From: Gavia stellata | Lineage: Eukaryota; Chordata; Aves; Gaviiformes; Gaviidae | Reading direction: 5' to 3' | NCBI RefSeq assembly: GCF_030936135.1 | Contig: NC_082598.1 | Coordinates: 12,280,687-12,344,686, forward strand | DNA: 64,000 nt | Shown here: piece by piece, positions 13,541 to 53,005 of the stretch | How positions within the stretch are numbered: the first letter of the stretch is position 1 | Layout of the letters: each line of letters begins with the position of its first letter | Translations under genes and position numbers: made by a program | The notes under the pieces: model-generated | What the model saw: the letters and a program-made list of their open reading frames with translations, nothing else | The model's database searches: none | Told to the model about the DNA's origin: nothing

Positions 13541-16500
13541 TAATGAGTCTTATAAACCAAATCCTGTAAAATGTGTTCTACTCTGCAGCCCTCTTTCCAG
13601 TAGAACCTCTAATATTTTGTAGAACAGTAAAGGGGAGGGGAAGGTCACTGAGAGGACAACCAAGAAGGATGTGTAGGAATATGCCAAAACTTCTACATCC
13701 TGTGGAGAAGTGCTCCTCACGGTTTAACACAAACACAATGCTGAGGAAGTCTCTCCAGTTTGTCCATGCCTGCATAACCCGTTCTTCCATACTCTCACAC
13801 GGGAAAACACAGCCACACGCCAGAGCAGTTCTGCAGCTATCAGATGGGAGGAAGATTCAGTCTCTTAGCCCACATACACTCTCTGTTTCCAGGAGTCCAT
13901 TCAACTTGGACCTTTATGAAGGACCTCAGCACTTAGCTTTAATCTCCTATGGCAAGGGAATGTCATGTTAGATACAGACCTTTAGCCAAATCTCAAATTC
14001 TTAATGTGACCCAGATCTGGGGGTTTATTTTAATGGAGCTTAGGTGATTTATGTGAGCCGAGAATGTGGCATATTGTCCAAATCAGAATTCCATGTCTCA
14101 GCAACTGAGTAAAATAAAACCTTAACTTGTGACCACGGAGGTCCAAAGGCAGCAATCTAAATATTTCTAAATGCTCAATCTAAGTTTATATTAGATTTAA
14201 CTTGTTATAAACCATATCCAGCATATTTAATACAGGACTAGTTTATCAAGTGTCATTTGAAAATAGAAGAGAGTTCAGAAAAGATCAACAAATAAATACA
14301 TTTGGGTAATCCAGGTATAGGTTTTAAAGTAAAGTTCAGAAGCAGTGAACAAGCAGTTTGCAAAATTGCAGGTATTTGCACATTACAAAGACCAAAACCA
14401 TAGAGAAACATATTCAGTCCACTGCTTTTAAGTTTCACCTCTTGCCAATTAAAAAGGATGTGTTTTGGGCTGTTCAACAAAAAGCAACAAAGAATTCTGA
14501 AGCTTCTAATATATGATTGCTGTGAGTATGGGAGACTGGATGTGATGCAGCAGCATCTTCAAAAGTATCTCCCTTCCCATTCTTCCTCATTTTGAGCCGA
14601 GGATAAGCTTTGTTCATACTTCTTAAAGCAATTATCTTCTTTTCTGTTGGAAGTCTCATAGGTTTATTTGCTTCACCCTTGTAACAGCATGAAGCATACA
14701 CATGACAGAGCCTACTCACTCCCACAAGACGCAAGTACCTCAAGCTTACTCAGTAGGCATACAATTTTGGTAGCATGTGTCAAAACACCTTTCCTACACA
14801 AGTTGCAATTTTTTAAAAGCTTGTGACAGGATTACTTTTTGATAGGAGAAAGTCAATTCCTAAAGCAACCCCACTTTGCTGGTAAATCAGTGCTCCTAGT
14901 CACTAAAGCTTTATAGAGAACAGGTAACCAGACTTCATTTGGTTTAAAATAAACATTGACCAATTAGTGCACTTTTCTCCAGACTCATTCTTAGAAATAG
15001 GATTGATTTTTTTCCAACATTAACTGGTATGTGGCAGACACCCAGGATTCAGCAAGGGTGATGAAAAGCCTGGCAGACCTAAACTCAAGTAAAAATGGTG
15101 TCTAAAAAAGGAAAGCAGTAGAGCAAATGTAATTGGCAAAAGGTGCAATAAGGACGATGTTTCTCTGGTTTAATAAGAAAGTGTCATCATCTGTTCAGTG
15201 ACCCAGAAAATCACAGAAGCAAGTTTATACACATTGATCAGCTGGTAGGCAGAAAAAGGAAATAGATAACCTAAAAAAGTGATTCTACCCCAAAATTCCC
15301 ATTACCTGTGAAAGAAAAAAAATGTGTCAGAAACATAGATATTACTTAAAATTTGTTAGTAAAGGACAGATTTTTAAGCTAAGATACTTGCTGACACACA
15401 CCTCGATTTTCTTGAAACTTCATGTAGTTACAAGTTTTTCAAGATTTTGAGAAACCTATAGTTATCAATAAGTAGAATAAAGTGAGAAACTTGGAGAATG
15501 ACTGCTATCTCGGATAATAAAGAAAGAATAATATTATAGTCATATAATTATCATTACTTCATAGTGAACAATATATTTACTCAGCTGTATGTTTGTATGT
15601 AAGAAAGACTATTGTTATCTCTGGTATGCAGGAAGAACAGAAAAAAGAACTTTTATACAGTGCATAATTGAAAGACCTACAGCAGAGCATAAAAGAAAAA
15701 CACTTTCCGGATTACTTAGTAAGCAATTTGCAAGTGTTTTCTCTTGAGTTCAATTCATCAGTACTAGAGTGCATGAATTTTAACTGTCTTTATACCATGT
15801 AAGTCTTGACCAATACAAGACAAAATTTCAGGATTTAAAGAAAACTGCAGTGCATATCACTTTAATCTGCCAGAGAAATAAGTACAGAATTATGCCAAGA
15901 GTTGAAAAATTCAAAAAGTAATAGCTTCTAGGGAATAGTTTCATAGATAGAGTGGATGTATTTATTTTAGTATCTATCCTGTTTCTTTATAATTTGGATG
16001 CTTCTGCACAGTTAGTACTAACATCAACTTTGAAAATAGGAGACAAAACATCCTGACCACATTTTACAACGATGCTCAGTAATTCAATTCTGAATTGAGA
16101 ATAAAATTACCTCAATAAACAATAGGTTGTTCAAGGCTGAAGATACTCTTTAAAAGGGAAGTAGACTAAAAATAAATACATTTGAATTTCAAGCAAATAT
16201 GGATATTTTGCTGCATTGCCACTGAACAACAGTGTAGCTGTATTTGGAAATTTTTGTATGTTATTAAATGGATATGAATTGCTAAAGAGAAACTATGGAA
16301 AAATGCAGGAATTAACATGGGAGTTCAGTGTATCACTAGACCTAAGCCCCCAACCCTCCTAAAAACATACATACACACACACCATTTATTCATGACCAAA
16401 GATCAAAATGTATAAGAACTCCAGAAAAGGAGGCAGTATTTTGGTTCAAGGTTACTTTCGGTCACTTCTTAGGTGCTTCCTTGTATGTCCTAATACCCAT

Positions 16501-19500
16501 ATGCTGTTGCTTTCTGATATTACAAAAAATGCCCAGTTACACTGGTACTGTGTTAAATCTCCTTCTCAAGGGAGAGAAAGAAACAGGTGTGTTGCATCTC
16601 AAACATGTAACTATGGCATATATTAGAAAAGGCAGGCACACAGAAATGTGTCTTCACTTTAAGCAAAATATGAACAGGTGGATAATGGTCCATAATTCTT
16701 GATAAAGTATTTCCCCAGTTTGGGAATGGATTGGCTCCTGAGAAGTGTCTCTCTCCCCCAGTTTATAACCTGACTGATAGAACACAAGTATCTAACACCA
16801 GCCAGTGGTGTTAGATATACTTCAGGAAACATTCAGAAAGAATCCATGTTATTTTTAGAAAATCAGAAATGCTCCATTTATCATACTTATTCCAACTTCC
16901 AAAAAATTAAATATTTTCCATGCAATGGTGGAATTCCCTTCTGTTGACTTGGCAAAGAATGGGTACTTTGAGCACATTTTGTACATCTGCTACATCAGGA
17001 AAAACATCTGCTGAAAATTTTCAAGAGTTTCCCAGCACATAACTCTCTAAAGTAATTCACCATCTAAACGGCATATAAGTTTTACGATATTGTAAGTCAG
17101 AGTAATCTTGTTTAGTTTGCCTTTCATGCAAAGATACAATCCATTTAGTATGTCAGTGTACTGCAAAGGCAGCTTAACCTGCCACTCAGTGACTAAAGTG
17201 CCAGATAGAGATAAATATCCTGGGAAATTAAACATTATTTTTCTTCCCTTCATTATCTGAAATGGCAAAATGAAGGGAGAAAAACATTAGAGGAACATCT
17301 TCTTAGCACATCAGCAGACAATAGCACCAGGCAGGCAATTTATATTAAGTGGGAAAATGGCTACTAACTCTGCTAATATCTTTGGTACATTTCCAGGAAA
17401 AGTGGTTTGCTCTGTAGGTTAAGTATTTTGAATGTCACTGCCTAGAATACTATAGCACCAGGCTCATACAAAGCAATTCATACAGCATTTCTCTTGACAA
17501 AACAAGTAGCTGTCAAAAGTTGACCACTTTAAACTAACACCAACAGTTTTCATCATGCGTGTGCCCCTAACTTCATTTACTAGGTTTCTTCTCTACCACA
17601 GTATTCTGTATTTGCACTTTAGTTTTCCTGTTAGCAAATAAACCTGTGTACTACTTCAGAGCAGCCAGCTTTCTCTAGGTTGTCTGTGGACAAATCAGTT
17701 ATCGGCACTTTAAGCATTTCAAAGTAGCTTAGAATTATCATTTTCAACTCTTTTTGCTCACTGCAAGTGCTCTGTTGCTTTCTTGGAGCATAGTTCCTTT
17801 GCGACAGAGCATACAAAATGCTTGTGTGGGGAAGATGGGTGTTTCTCTTGTCCTGGTAAAGGGGCTTGAAGCCCTAGTTAGCATCTAGGTCATCATCTTT
17901 GAAGGCATCATTTTTGAAGGTTTTTTTGAGTGGCTTTTTGTTTTGTTTTTTAAGAGGTATTATATTTTAGTTGGAAAGGAAGGGTAATGGAGGAACAGTG
18001 TGCTACTCTTTCAGGTTTCTGAATTCTTTTCTTAACCTTCTGGACTGGAGGGCACTGATGCAAAGCTAGAGAGTGCCACCGCGTGGCTAAAGCCTGTCTT
18101 GGCTGGCAAACTCTATAGCTTGGTGCTGCAAAAAATGAAGTGTTAAGATTGAATGGATTACACCCTGAAAAAAACAACAAAAAGCAGGTTTAAATTCTCT
18201 GAAGATGCCAAAGTTGACAAAATGGGGATATGAGAAAGCAGTGGAGCTCTTACTCTAGTAAAAAAAAAAAGAGAGACTGGCAGATACCCAACAACCAGGA
18301 ACCCTGTGTGCCATTTTCCACTCCAGAGACTGTATTTTATGCAGGGGTGCTTAATGCAAGCCTTTCAGAGCATGGATGATGGAACCCAGCCTTCCTTTAC
18401 TCCAGAGCAAATTCTTTAGCCATGAGGACAGGGCTGCATTCCCTTTTACACACACCCAGAGAGCATGCAGAGTTCGGCATGTCTTTTCATCTAACCAGGA
18501 GGGATGGAGAGAAGGACAGGCCCCTAGTCTACTGAGTAGGATACTCTGTATTTTCCTCTTTGGAAACGTGAGCTTCTAGAGGCTGAGGAAAGCACGGGGG
18601 TTGAGGTCACCGCTTTACAGTAATAAAGTATTCTCTACAATGATAGCATCACTACCATTCCCTTCTCCGTAATCCCATTTTAAAAAAGAAGGGGTGACAC
18701 TTGGCAACATATGTCATTCCTGGGTGAGAAACCACCACAAGTATCTGGCTCTATATCTGACAGGGTTCTAGATATGTAGCTGCTCACAGGCACCAGTTCA
18801 TGCCTTCGTGGAAGCAGAGCCTTGTTATTTCAAATCGAGCAGAAATACTTACCACGTGTCAGTGCCTGCAGATCTTTTAACAGCTCAGCAGGGCTTTTTT
18901 GGCTCATTAAGAGTGTCAAACTTTTGCTACTGACTAGCTATATAACTAGTTCTGGTTAGAAGCCCTCCGAATCTACAGCTGCTTCCTCTGTCATTTTTTC
19001 ATTTATCATTCAAACATCCCATCCCTCACTGTCTTTTCTAACAAACAGACTCTGCAGAGGTACGGTTTTTATACCCTATCTAGGAGGCATTTAGACTCCA
19101 TGCTGTTCTGCCTTTTTGCTTCATTAAACTAGAAGAATGTTCTACCAGTTATCTAGCCAAAATTGATCATTTCCATAACAGCTATGGGAAAACAGAGTTT
19201 TATAATATCTCAAATAATCAGACTTCCATTTATAAAGCCTTGCACCAGGAAGCACACCAGGTAAGATTCATCTTACTCATCTAGAGAATTCTACATTGTA
19301 GACAATTGACCATTCTCTAATGCTGAATAGAGTAGGAGCCATCTGACAGGTGTCTCCTGAAGGGAAGATGAATCCTACCACTCCTGATCAAGGGGAACAG
19401 AACTTAACAGTAAAATCCTTTAGCCCAGATTCAGTTCCTCCCAAAATTTGTGAATTCCAAATTTGCTGTCCAAGTGCATTGTCATTTTATGATTCTGTGG

Positions 19501-21871
19501 TAACAAATGCATTGTGCTTCCTGGAGAAAAAGATACATTTAAAGGGCTAATAGGTTTTGAAGCAGTTTTTAAAAACCTAAAATGCCATTTATCTATCTAA
19601 TAGGAATGCAATTTTTTGAAATCCTATGCCTATGACTCACTTTAACCACACCAAGTAGGAAAACACGGAACTCCTGTGTCAGAGCAGGGAGAGAAGTCAG
19701 TTACTGCCTTTTCAAAAGGCAGATACATTTTTGTATGCTGTTGAACTGGCTTGAAGGGAATGCCCAAGAAGTTCAGTGTGCTGTGCACTGCCCAAGCACA
19801 ATTTAACATTAAATGGTGAAATAATAATAAAGGACTAGATTGCTATGAAAGCAAAAATTCTGTGGAATCAGGGCAACAAGATGAAGTAGCAAAACAAAAA
19901 AGATAGGTCTTATCAGCAGAATTGAATTCTAGATTAGGAAGTGCATCTTCCTTTCTGAGGACACAGAGACTGCCTGTGATTACAGCAATCAGAATCAGAG
20001 AGAGATTATAAATTTATCTAGTCTGAAAGCCAAATGAAGTGGAAAATAGACTGCCAAGCACTGAAAAGCAAGTTAATGAACAGAGAGCAACAGCCACAAT
20101 TTTCCCAGCTCTGCAGAGATCATGCAGGACTTCTGTTGAGTTTTCAGGTCAAGACGAGGAAGAGAATACGGGATAGTTAATTTCCCATGCTTAGTGGGAC
20201 AGTATGACACCAGTCTGAATCTGAGTCTTCAAGGCAATGTCCTAAGACACCCAAACAGTAAAACTTTCAACTTTAATGCTTAGTTCAAGTCTGATTGTGA
20301 GTGTCCAAAAAAAATTGTGTGCAGAATTGCTTTGAGCAGTACACACATTTCTACAATCAAGACATTAGCGGTGTGATTCACTACCCAATGTAAAGCTTTT
20401 TTATTTTTTTAAAAGCAAACTGCTGAGATATATTTAATGATGCTGCATATTTACAAGCAAAGCAGTATTGTCTTCATTATTTTTAACCATCTAATCCTCA
20501 GTATGAAACTGAAAACACAGGAGCACTTAAGTTCTCTTTACAGTGTCAAAAGAGAAAACAACAAAAAAGGTAAATGTGCAAGGAGCCTTCTAGAAATAGC
20601 AAATACAAAGTGTTTAAGCTCAAAAGTATAGAGCTGAAGTCCAACTTCAATTTCCTGGACCTTTGAGCCAAGCGCAGGGTTGCAGAGTGTTAACTTGTCT
20701 ACCTAAGAAGTCAAATCTTCTCTTCAAGGTAATTGACAGGTCACAATTACCATGATAGTAGCAACTATCTGTTTTATAGTCTAGTGCTTACAGTACTCAC
20801 CAAGGAAGATGATGCACTTCTCCCTGGAGAGTATCCTAAGTGTCAGTCTATCTATCTAGATTATATATGTAAGTATCCTCTCCCCCTCTAGGAAGGAAGT
20901 CAAAAAACTAATGAAGAATTCATAAGGTCAAAAAGATTACAAAAATCAGATACCTGAATGTGTATATGGGAAGTGTTCAGAGTGCGCTGTGAATAACAGA
21001 TTTTAGGAAAAGAAAGATTCTTAGGCAAAGAACCAAAGCAATGAGAGTACATAGCTACACAGACCAGAAAAAAAAAAAAGTTGGTTTTTTGCACCTTTCC
21101 CCAGGTTTGACAGTATAACTAAATAAAATATCATATGTAGCCAACAACCCCTAGGTTGTTTCTGAGACTGTGTGTACATCTTCCAAAGACACTTCCATAC
21201 TTCCATTCTTTGTCATGTCTCTTAAAAATAAAATAGCAGTTTCTGTATAAAGTTGTTACAGAGAGTGAAAAGGCATCATTTCAAAATGTACCTGAATATT
21301 TAATTGCAAGATGATCAGATTTTAAGACGTTCCTTCTCAAAATATACAGCATGATCGAATATGTCATTTCTACCATAGCTTTGGCATGAAAATGTTTTGA
21401 GGCACAAGGATTTAGAACTATCAAAATTAACAATCTAGAATTTTTGCAACTAAAGTGAAGTAGCACATATTTCTGAACATAATGTACTCATATGTAAGAT
21501 GGTAGAAAATATGCTGTAATAAATCATTGCAGACAATACTGACAGTTCTGAAAAGAGTCCGTTAAAAAAACTGATAATTTGTCTTTGAAAAGAGGGAAAG
21601 AGTGCCTTCACATGACCACTGAAATCCACAAAACTACAACTTATATATTACTAGAGACTTCAGTTCTGGAAACCAGTTAGTTATTACAACATGTATTTAA
21701 GTGTTTTCAGGAATTAGAAGATAAATCTTAACTAGTGCCTGTAAAGCACTGCTGTAGATGAATTTGATAGGAAATGAGGGGTGATGTCTGGGGAACTGGA
21801 TCAAACCAGTTCTCAAATACCCCATCTAACATGCTTGTGCACATATTTTTATGACATCAAGTAAATACAAT

Positions 21872-21903
21872 AGAGCTAGGTCATGCAAGAGCTAGGTCAT
21901 GCA
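21872..21903. repeat. Exact tandem duplication, 16 bp unit
   Basis: The unit agagctaggtcatgca occurs twice without any difference. It lies just beyond the likely SH3TC1 polyadenylation site. Perfect identity suggests a recent slip event or a polymorphic site. Confidence 0.85.
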
Positions 21904-21946
21904 AAGAAAGCCACAATTTGTATGGAGTGGTTTTTCTCTATAACAC

Positions 21947-21952
21947 TTTATT
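21947..21952 (-). terminator. SH3TC1: Candidate polyadenylation signal of SH3TC1
   Basis: On the minus strand this reads AATAAA. It is the first canonical signal after the stop codon, about 335 nt downstream, which would give a short 3' UTR. A T-rich stretch on the plus strand just below it means an A-rich region follows in the transcript sense. Further signals may exist downstream, so the main cleavage site is not certain. Confidence 0.5.
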
Positions 21953-22286
21953 AAATATTCTTCATTGCATCTATACATTCATAATTCTCCAACATCCAGC
22001 TAGGCAGAAACAGATAGCAAAGAAAAATTTAGTTAAAAAAGATTGCTGGGTTTTGGTTTTAGTTCACAGGCTGATCCTTAAACAACAAGTACAAGACTGT
22101 ATATCTTGGAGACAATGAGATGTAGTTCACTGTCATATAAACTGGTAATTTAGTCTAGGATGCTGAACTCCGGCTTACAGCACATGCATAATGAGACACT
22201 GAATGCATTCCGCATCCTCCTACAAAGCCAGTGCAATATTTCTCTAGGTACTTCTGTAGTTGTTAGACTGCATTTTCCAAAGGTGC

Positions 22287-49204
<26,918 letters not shown>

Positions 49205-49248
49205 AACTTCTAATTCCTCACAGTGATGCAATTAACGTTATCAACAAT
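49205..49248 (-). other. SH3TC1: Probable 5' UTR part of SH3TC1 exon with upstream splice acceptor
   Basis: On the minus strand, a pyrimidine run followed by AG ends just above 49248 (ccccttag). It would be a normal splice acceptor 44 nt upstream of the start codon. This suggests that one or more non-coding first exons and the promoter lie further away, at higher coordinates. I cannot locate them. The alternative is that transcription starts close by and this AG is chance. Confidence 0.4.
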
Positions 49249-52200
49249 CTAAGGGGAAATAAAATCAATAATATATTTTTATTAAAATCTCAGAATACAT
49301 GCACATATTCAAGCGCTGTCCTTCTCCTGCAGGAGTTTTTTTTAATGGTAATACACATTAAAGTATTTACTCTAAACTTCCTTCAGAGGAATTGTTGTGT
49401 AACACCCGAGTTTATCCCAGAAAAAGCTTCTGCTATCAGGTGGCATCACTTCTTTAGCAACAAAGCAACAATCTAAAAGCAACAATCCAAGGCCTGAAGT
49501 GAAATGTACTTGTGCCCACTGCTTATGATTATTCATTCTTGGCCAGCTTTAATGCAGAGCCTCCAGGGATAGACAGCATCATTCACATTAACAGAGGCAA
49601 TGCAGGGGAAAAACATCATTTTCTAAAGGTGACGAGAATAGAATGGGCACTGCATGCTTACTTCAAACAAGCAGGAAGGTTTTTATAAATCTGGCTAAAG
49701 AATGAATCGTCTGCAGGAACCCACAGTGCAGAAAGACTGGCATGCAAGGATCCAAAGATTTCTTTGCAGTAAAGCAGAAGAGTGACCTACTGAAGCCAGA
49801 GGCTGAGTCTGGCAGCAAGACTGTTATTGGCATGAACATCAGGAAAAAGGAAAAGAAATGGAAGTAGAGCACAAGTAGCTGCAAGCTTCACTGCTCCTTC
49901 TACAGTCACTGACTTGAGACGTCCTGTGATCCCATTTCCTGGGCACAAACTACTTGAGCGTCAGAAAAGTGCAGTCAGACTATCAGCCAATGCATCTGCA
50001 AAGGACATGACTCATGTAGCCAGCACATGCCCCACTGATATTTAGACCCTTTTCCTCACTGGGGTCTCACATGCCTGTTTAATTGATTTCATAAAGCCAC
50101 GGGATAGATTTTACTTTAGTCCTGTCACTTGGACTTAATCCAAATTCCTCTGTGCCTACTCCAGGCATGTTCATTAACAAGCTACATTCATTATGAGTAT
50201 ACAAACTTGTAATCTTTGTGAAATTTCCTCTCTCATTTGTTTTCCAGCAGAAATTGGTTAAAACTGAAGCTGTTGATGGAAGATTGCTTTCATTCTGCCA
50301 AAACCTCAGACCAGTGCCTGGTCATCTAGTATCTCCTTATGGTCTGCATTCAGACTGGTCTAGAAATTCTCCATTCTCGGTTCACCATGCAATGGGGTAT
50401 CCCAAAGCACATTGTTCTGGCATGTTCCTTCACATACATGCCTTCCAACACTTCTCACCCTCCAAGCTTCATGTCATAGATCCCTAAACCTGAGAAAACT
50501 GAGCACCAACATGAACAGCAGCAACAGCTCCCAGCCATCTGCCATGGTAGACAGGTACACAGGACAAGGCAGTGATCTGTTTGCACAACTTTCACGCTCT
50601 GTTTTGCAGTCATTGAGACCTTTAACCCATGGAGCACTAGGATAAGCAGTAAACTATGTATAGACAGAAGCATATTATGCAATTATAAAAAATGAATGAG
50701 GTATACATACAGGTGGTATGACTAGCTCAGAGAATTAAACCATGACCATATCTACCACAAGCACATAAGTTAATTAAGTATGAAGAAATCTAGGCTGGAT
50801 GTTGTTTTAATGTTTTCATTGTCCCATTTTGCCATTTATTCAAAAGTGCCTATCAGAGTGGTGAGGGTGATTTTCAAAAGATGCTTTGTGGTGTAGCATC
50901 ACAGTTCTCCATATAAAGTTATGTGTATAAATTCATGTATACCTATGAAACACAGATAGTAACTCAAACACAAGTGATTTTGATGCCTTTTCTCAGAAAA
51001 GAGTATTTCCACTAATGTATTTAGTTAACATTGTAGTTCTGACTTCAGATCTCAGTTTCTCTTGCTAACTTCCCTGAAAAACTGCCTCTCAGACTTGATG
51101 ACCTACTTATAAATGATAAAAATAGGCCTGCCAGAGACCAAACTCACTTTGCTGGGGATAAGCTTTTCCATTTATATAGCTGATCTTTTCCTTAAAGTAA
51201 TGACAGTAGCTAACACCATTCTTTTCAGTACTGTACCAGGATTACATGTAACACATTGTAATTTTCACACTTAAGAATTAAACACTCTTCTGTTGTATAT
51301 ACTCTGTAAATACTGGTATCTCCTGTTGATGAAGATGTAAATATTGTGATATTAAGAATAATTAAACTCCAAAGGTGGTTGTTTAAATGACATTATTCTA
51401 TGAATTCCAAAGCCAGTTGTTATTTTTAAATCAGTATTATCCTTAATCCCAGAAATGAAATTCTGTCTTCAGAATATTAATATTTTCCATCAGCTCCTAT
51501 CTACAAGCAGAAATATAATTCTCAAAATTTAGGAAAACAAATAGACTGTGACTTGAATTCTTAGAATTCAGTAGAGTTGGAGAAGAGATACTAACTTTTC
51601 ATGTCTCCTGCATCAGTGCATGTTGGTAAGGGTAACATATAAACAGGGTTGTGAATGAACCTGTAAATCATGATGCTGCAAGAGCAAGTAGGACAACTGA
51701 ATGAATGAAAGTGGATATAATTTGTTTAAGAAGATTGAGCTGTAGTATCTCAGAGCCTAAGCCAAGGGAAAAAAATGAGTATGAGTGAAAGAAAAGCAAA
51801 AATGGTATGTTCTTATCAGTATTTTCTCTTGGCTTTCCCAAGATACACAGAATGAAAATTAAAATTTCAAAAACATTTTTAACAGTCATGCTCTTCTCTA
51901 CAGATTCCTTTCCCATCTTTAATGTTTGCCGTAACTATCAAATGTCAACCCATGTGGCACTGTATAAGTACTGAGAACAAGATAGTAAATAACTTTCCTG
52001 TAGCTAGACACCTAGTCTACCTAGGCCCTTTTGAATGTTTATTTGGCATCTGAATGTATCCTAAGTGATACAAATTTGGTCCCAAGTGACAAAGATTTCA
52101 TAGAACTTTGCATCACATCTCTGTCCTTTTACTATTCAACTTGACTATTGTGTAAGTACCCCAAGGAGCAAAACTGTAACACACAAGCAATGCTATAGTA

Positions 52201-52570
52201 TAATCACCATATTTATTATGTTCATGCTTTCTCATCAATTATTAAACATTTCCAGTACAATTTAGAACAGATTCAGAGGCACCGAACCAGATAAAAATAT
52301 TCATCCACTATAAAACTGAGTGAGAGAATGTTAAGCTTCAGTGCTTGAGTGAATCACTCTCATCATTGTAGATTTTGTATAAACATATAATGCTAACTTC
52401 TACCATTATCTTTACTAGCAACTAGCTATTTGTTGAAAGCAACAAATATAAGATGAAGAAATAGATTAAAGATTTGTTCTAACAACTTTTTTACCTTCTG
52501 TAACTAGTTCTTACAATTTACACTTATGGGCACTGACAAAGCATTTTATTCACAATTTAGACAGAATTAT
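49249..52570. other. Non-coding sequence upstream of SH3TC1
   Basis: About 3.3 kb between the first coding exon and a GC-richer block. It probably contains part of the first intron of SH3TC1 if an upstream non-coding exon exists. I see no CpG island and no exon I can support. Confidence 0.5.
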
Positions 52571-52599
52571 TTTCTCATGCTCTTTCAGGCCTGACCAAG

Positions 52600-53000
52600 A
52601 AATTCATATTTGATGCAGGATGTTGGCCAAAAAAACTTAATGATCTTCCCATTTTTCCAAACCAGGAGCCAGCCTCAAAAGCCATGCAGGCAAGATGTGT
52701 CACTCCCTGCTGATCTGGGGGACCCTCACTCTCTAAGGCAGGCACTGGCAGTGCAGATGAGCAGTGAGAGAGCAGGCAGATGCTGGACAGCTCAACTCCT
52801 ACAGGACTGCTACAGGGTTCACTGGTGTCATCCCTCCCCATGCCCTGAGCTGCCTGGACACGCTGCCCCGCACAGAGCCATTGGTAGCACCTGTCCAGGC
52901 TTACGAGGCTCAGAAGGTCACTCCACCTTCTCCTTGCCTTCTCACAGGGCACAGCAGGCTGGAAAGGTCTGTATTCAACAGCTGTTGAACATGAGGTGGA
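52600..53000. other. Isolated GC-richer block of unknown nature
   Basis: About 400 bp that are visibly richer in G and C than the surroundings but poor in CpG. Open frames of 125 codons (minus, 52575-52952) and 131 codons (plus, 52610-53005) overlap it. On the plus strand a splice-acceptor-like ttctccttgccttctcacag lies near 52928-52947. I do not recognise either peptide. It could be a non-coding exon, a decayed repeat or a retrocopy fragment. Confidence 0.4.
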
Positions 53001-53005
53001 AATAA

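Larger units (their letters stand above)
10961..21946. other. Non-coding 3' flank of SH3TC1, no gene seen
   Basis: About 11 kb of AT-rich sequence. The longest open frame is 132 codons at 13573-13971 (plus strand); its composition and content look like chance. In human the next gene on this side is HTRA3. I see no serine protease motif such as GNSGGPL in any frame shown by the open frames here. Confidence 0.55.

Noticed and set aside
13573..13971. 132-codon open frame, plus strand
   Set aside because: It is the longest one outside the gene and the overlapping GC block, but it has no recognisable domain, no splice context and mixed composition; an expected chance frame in 64 kb.
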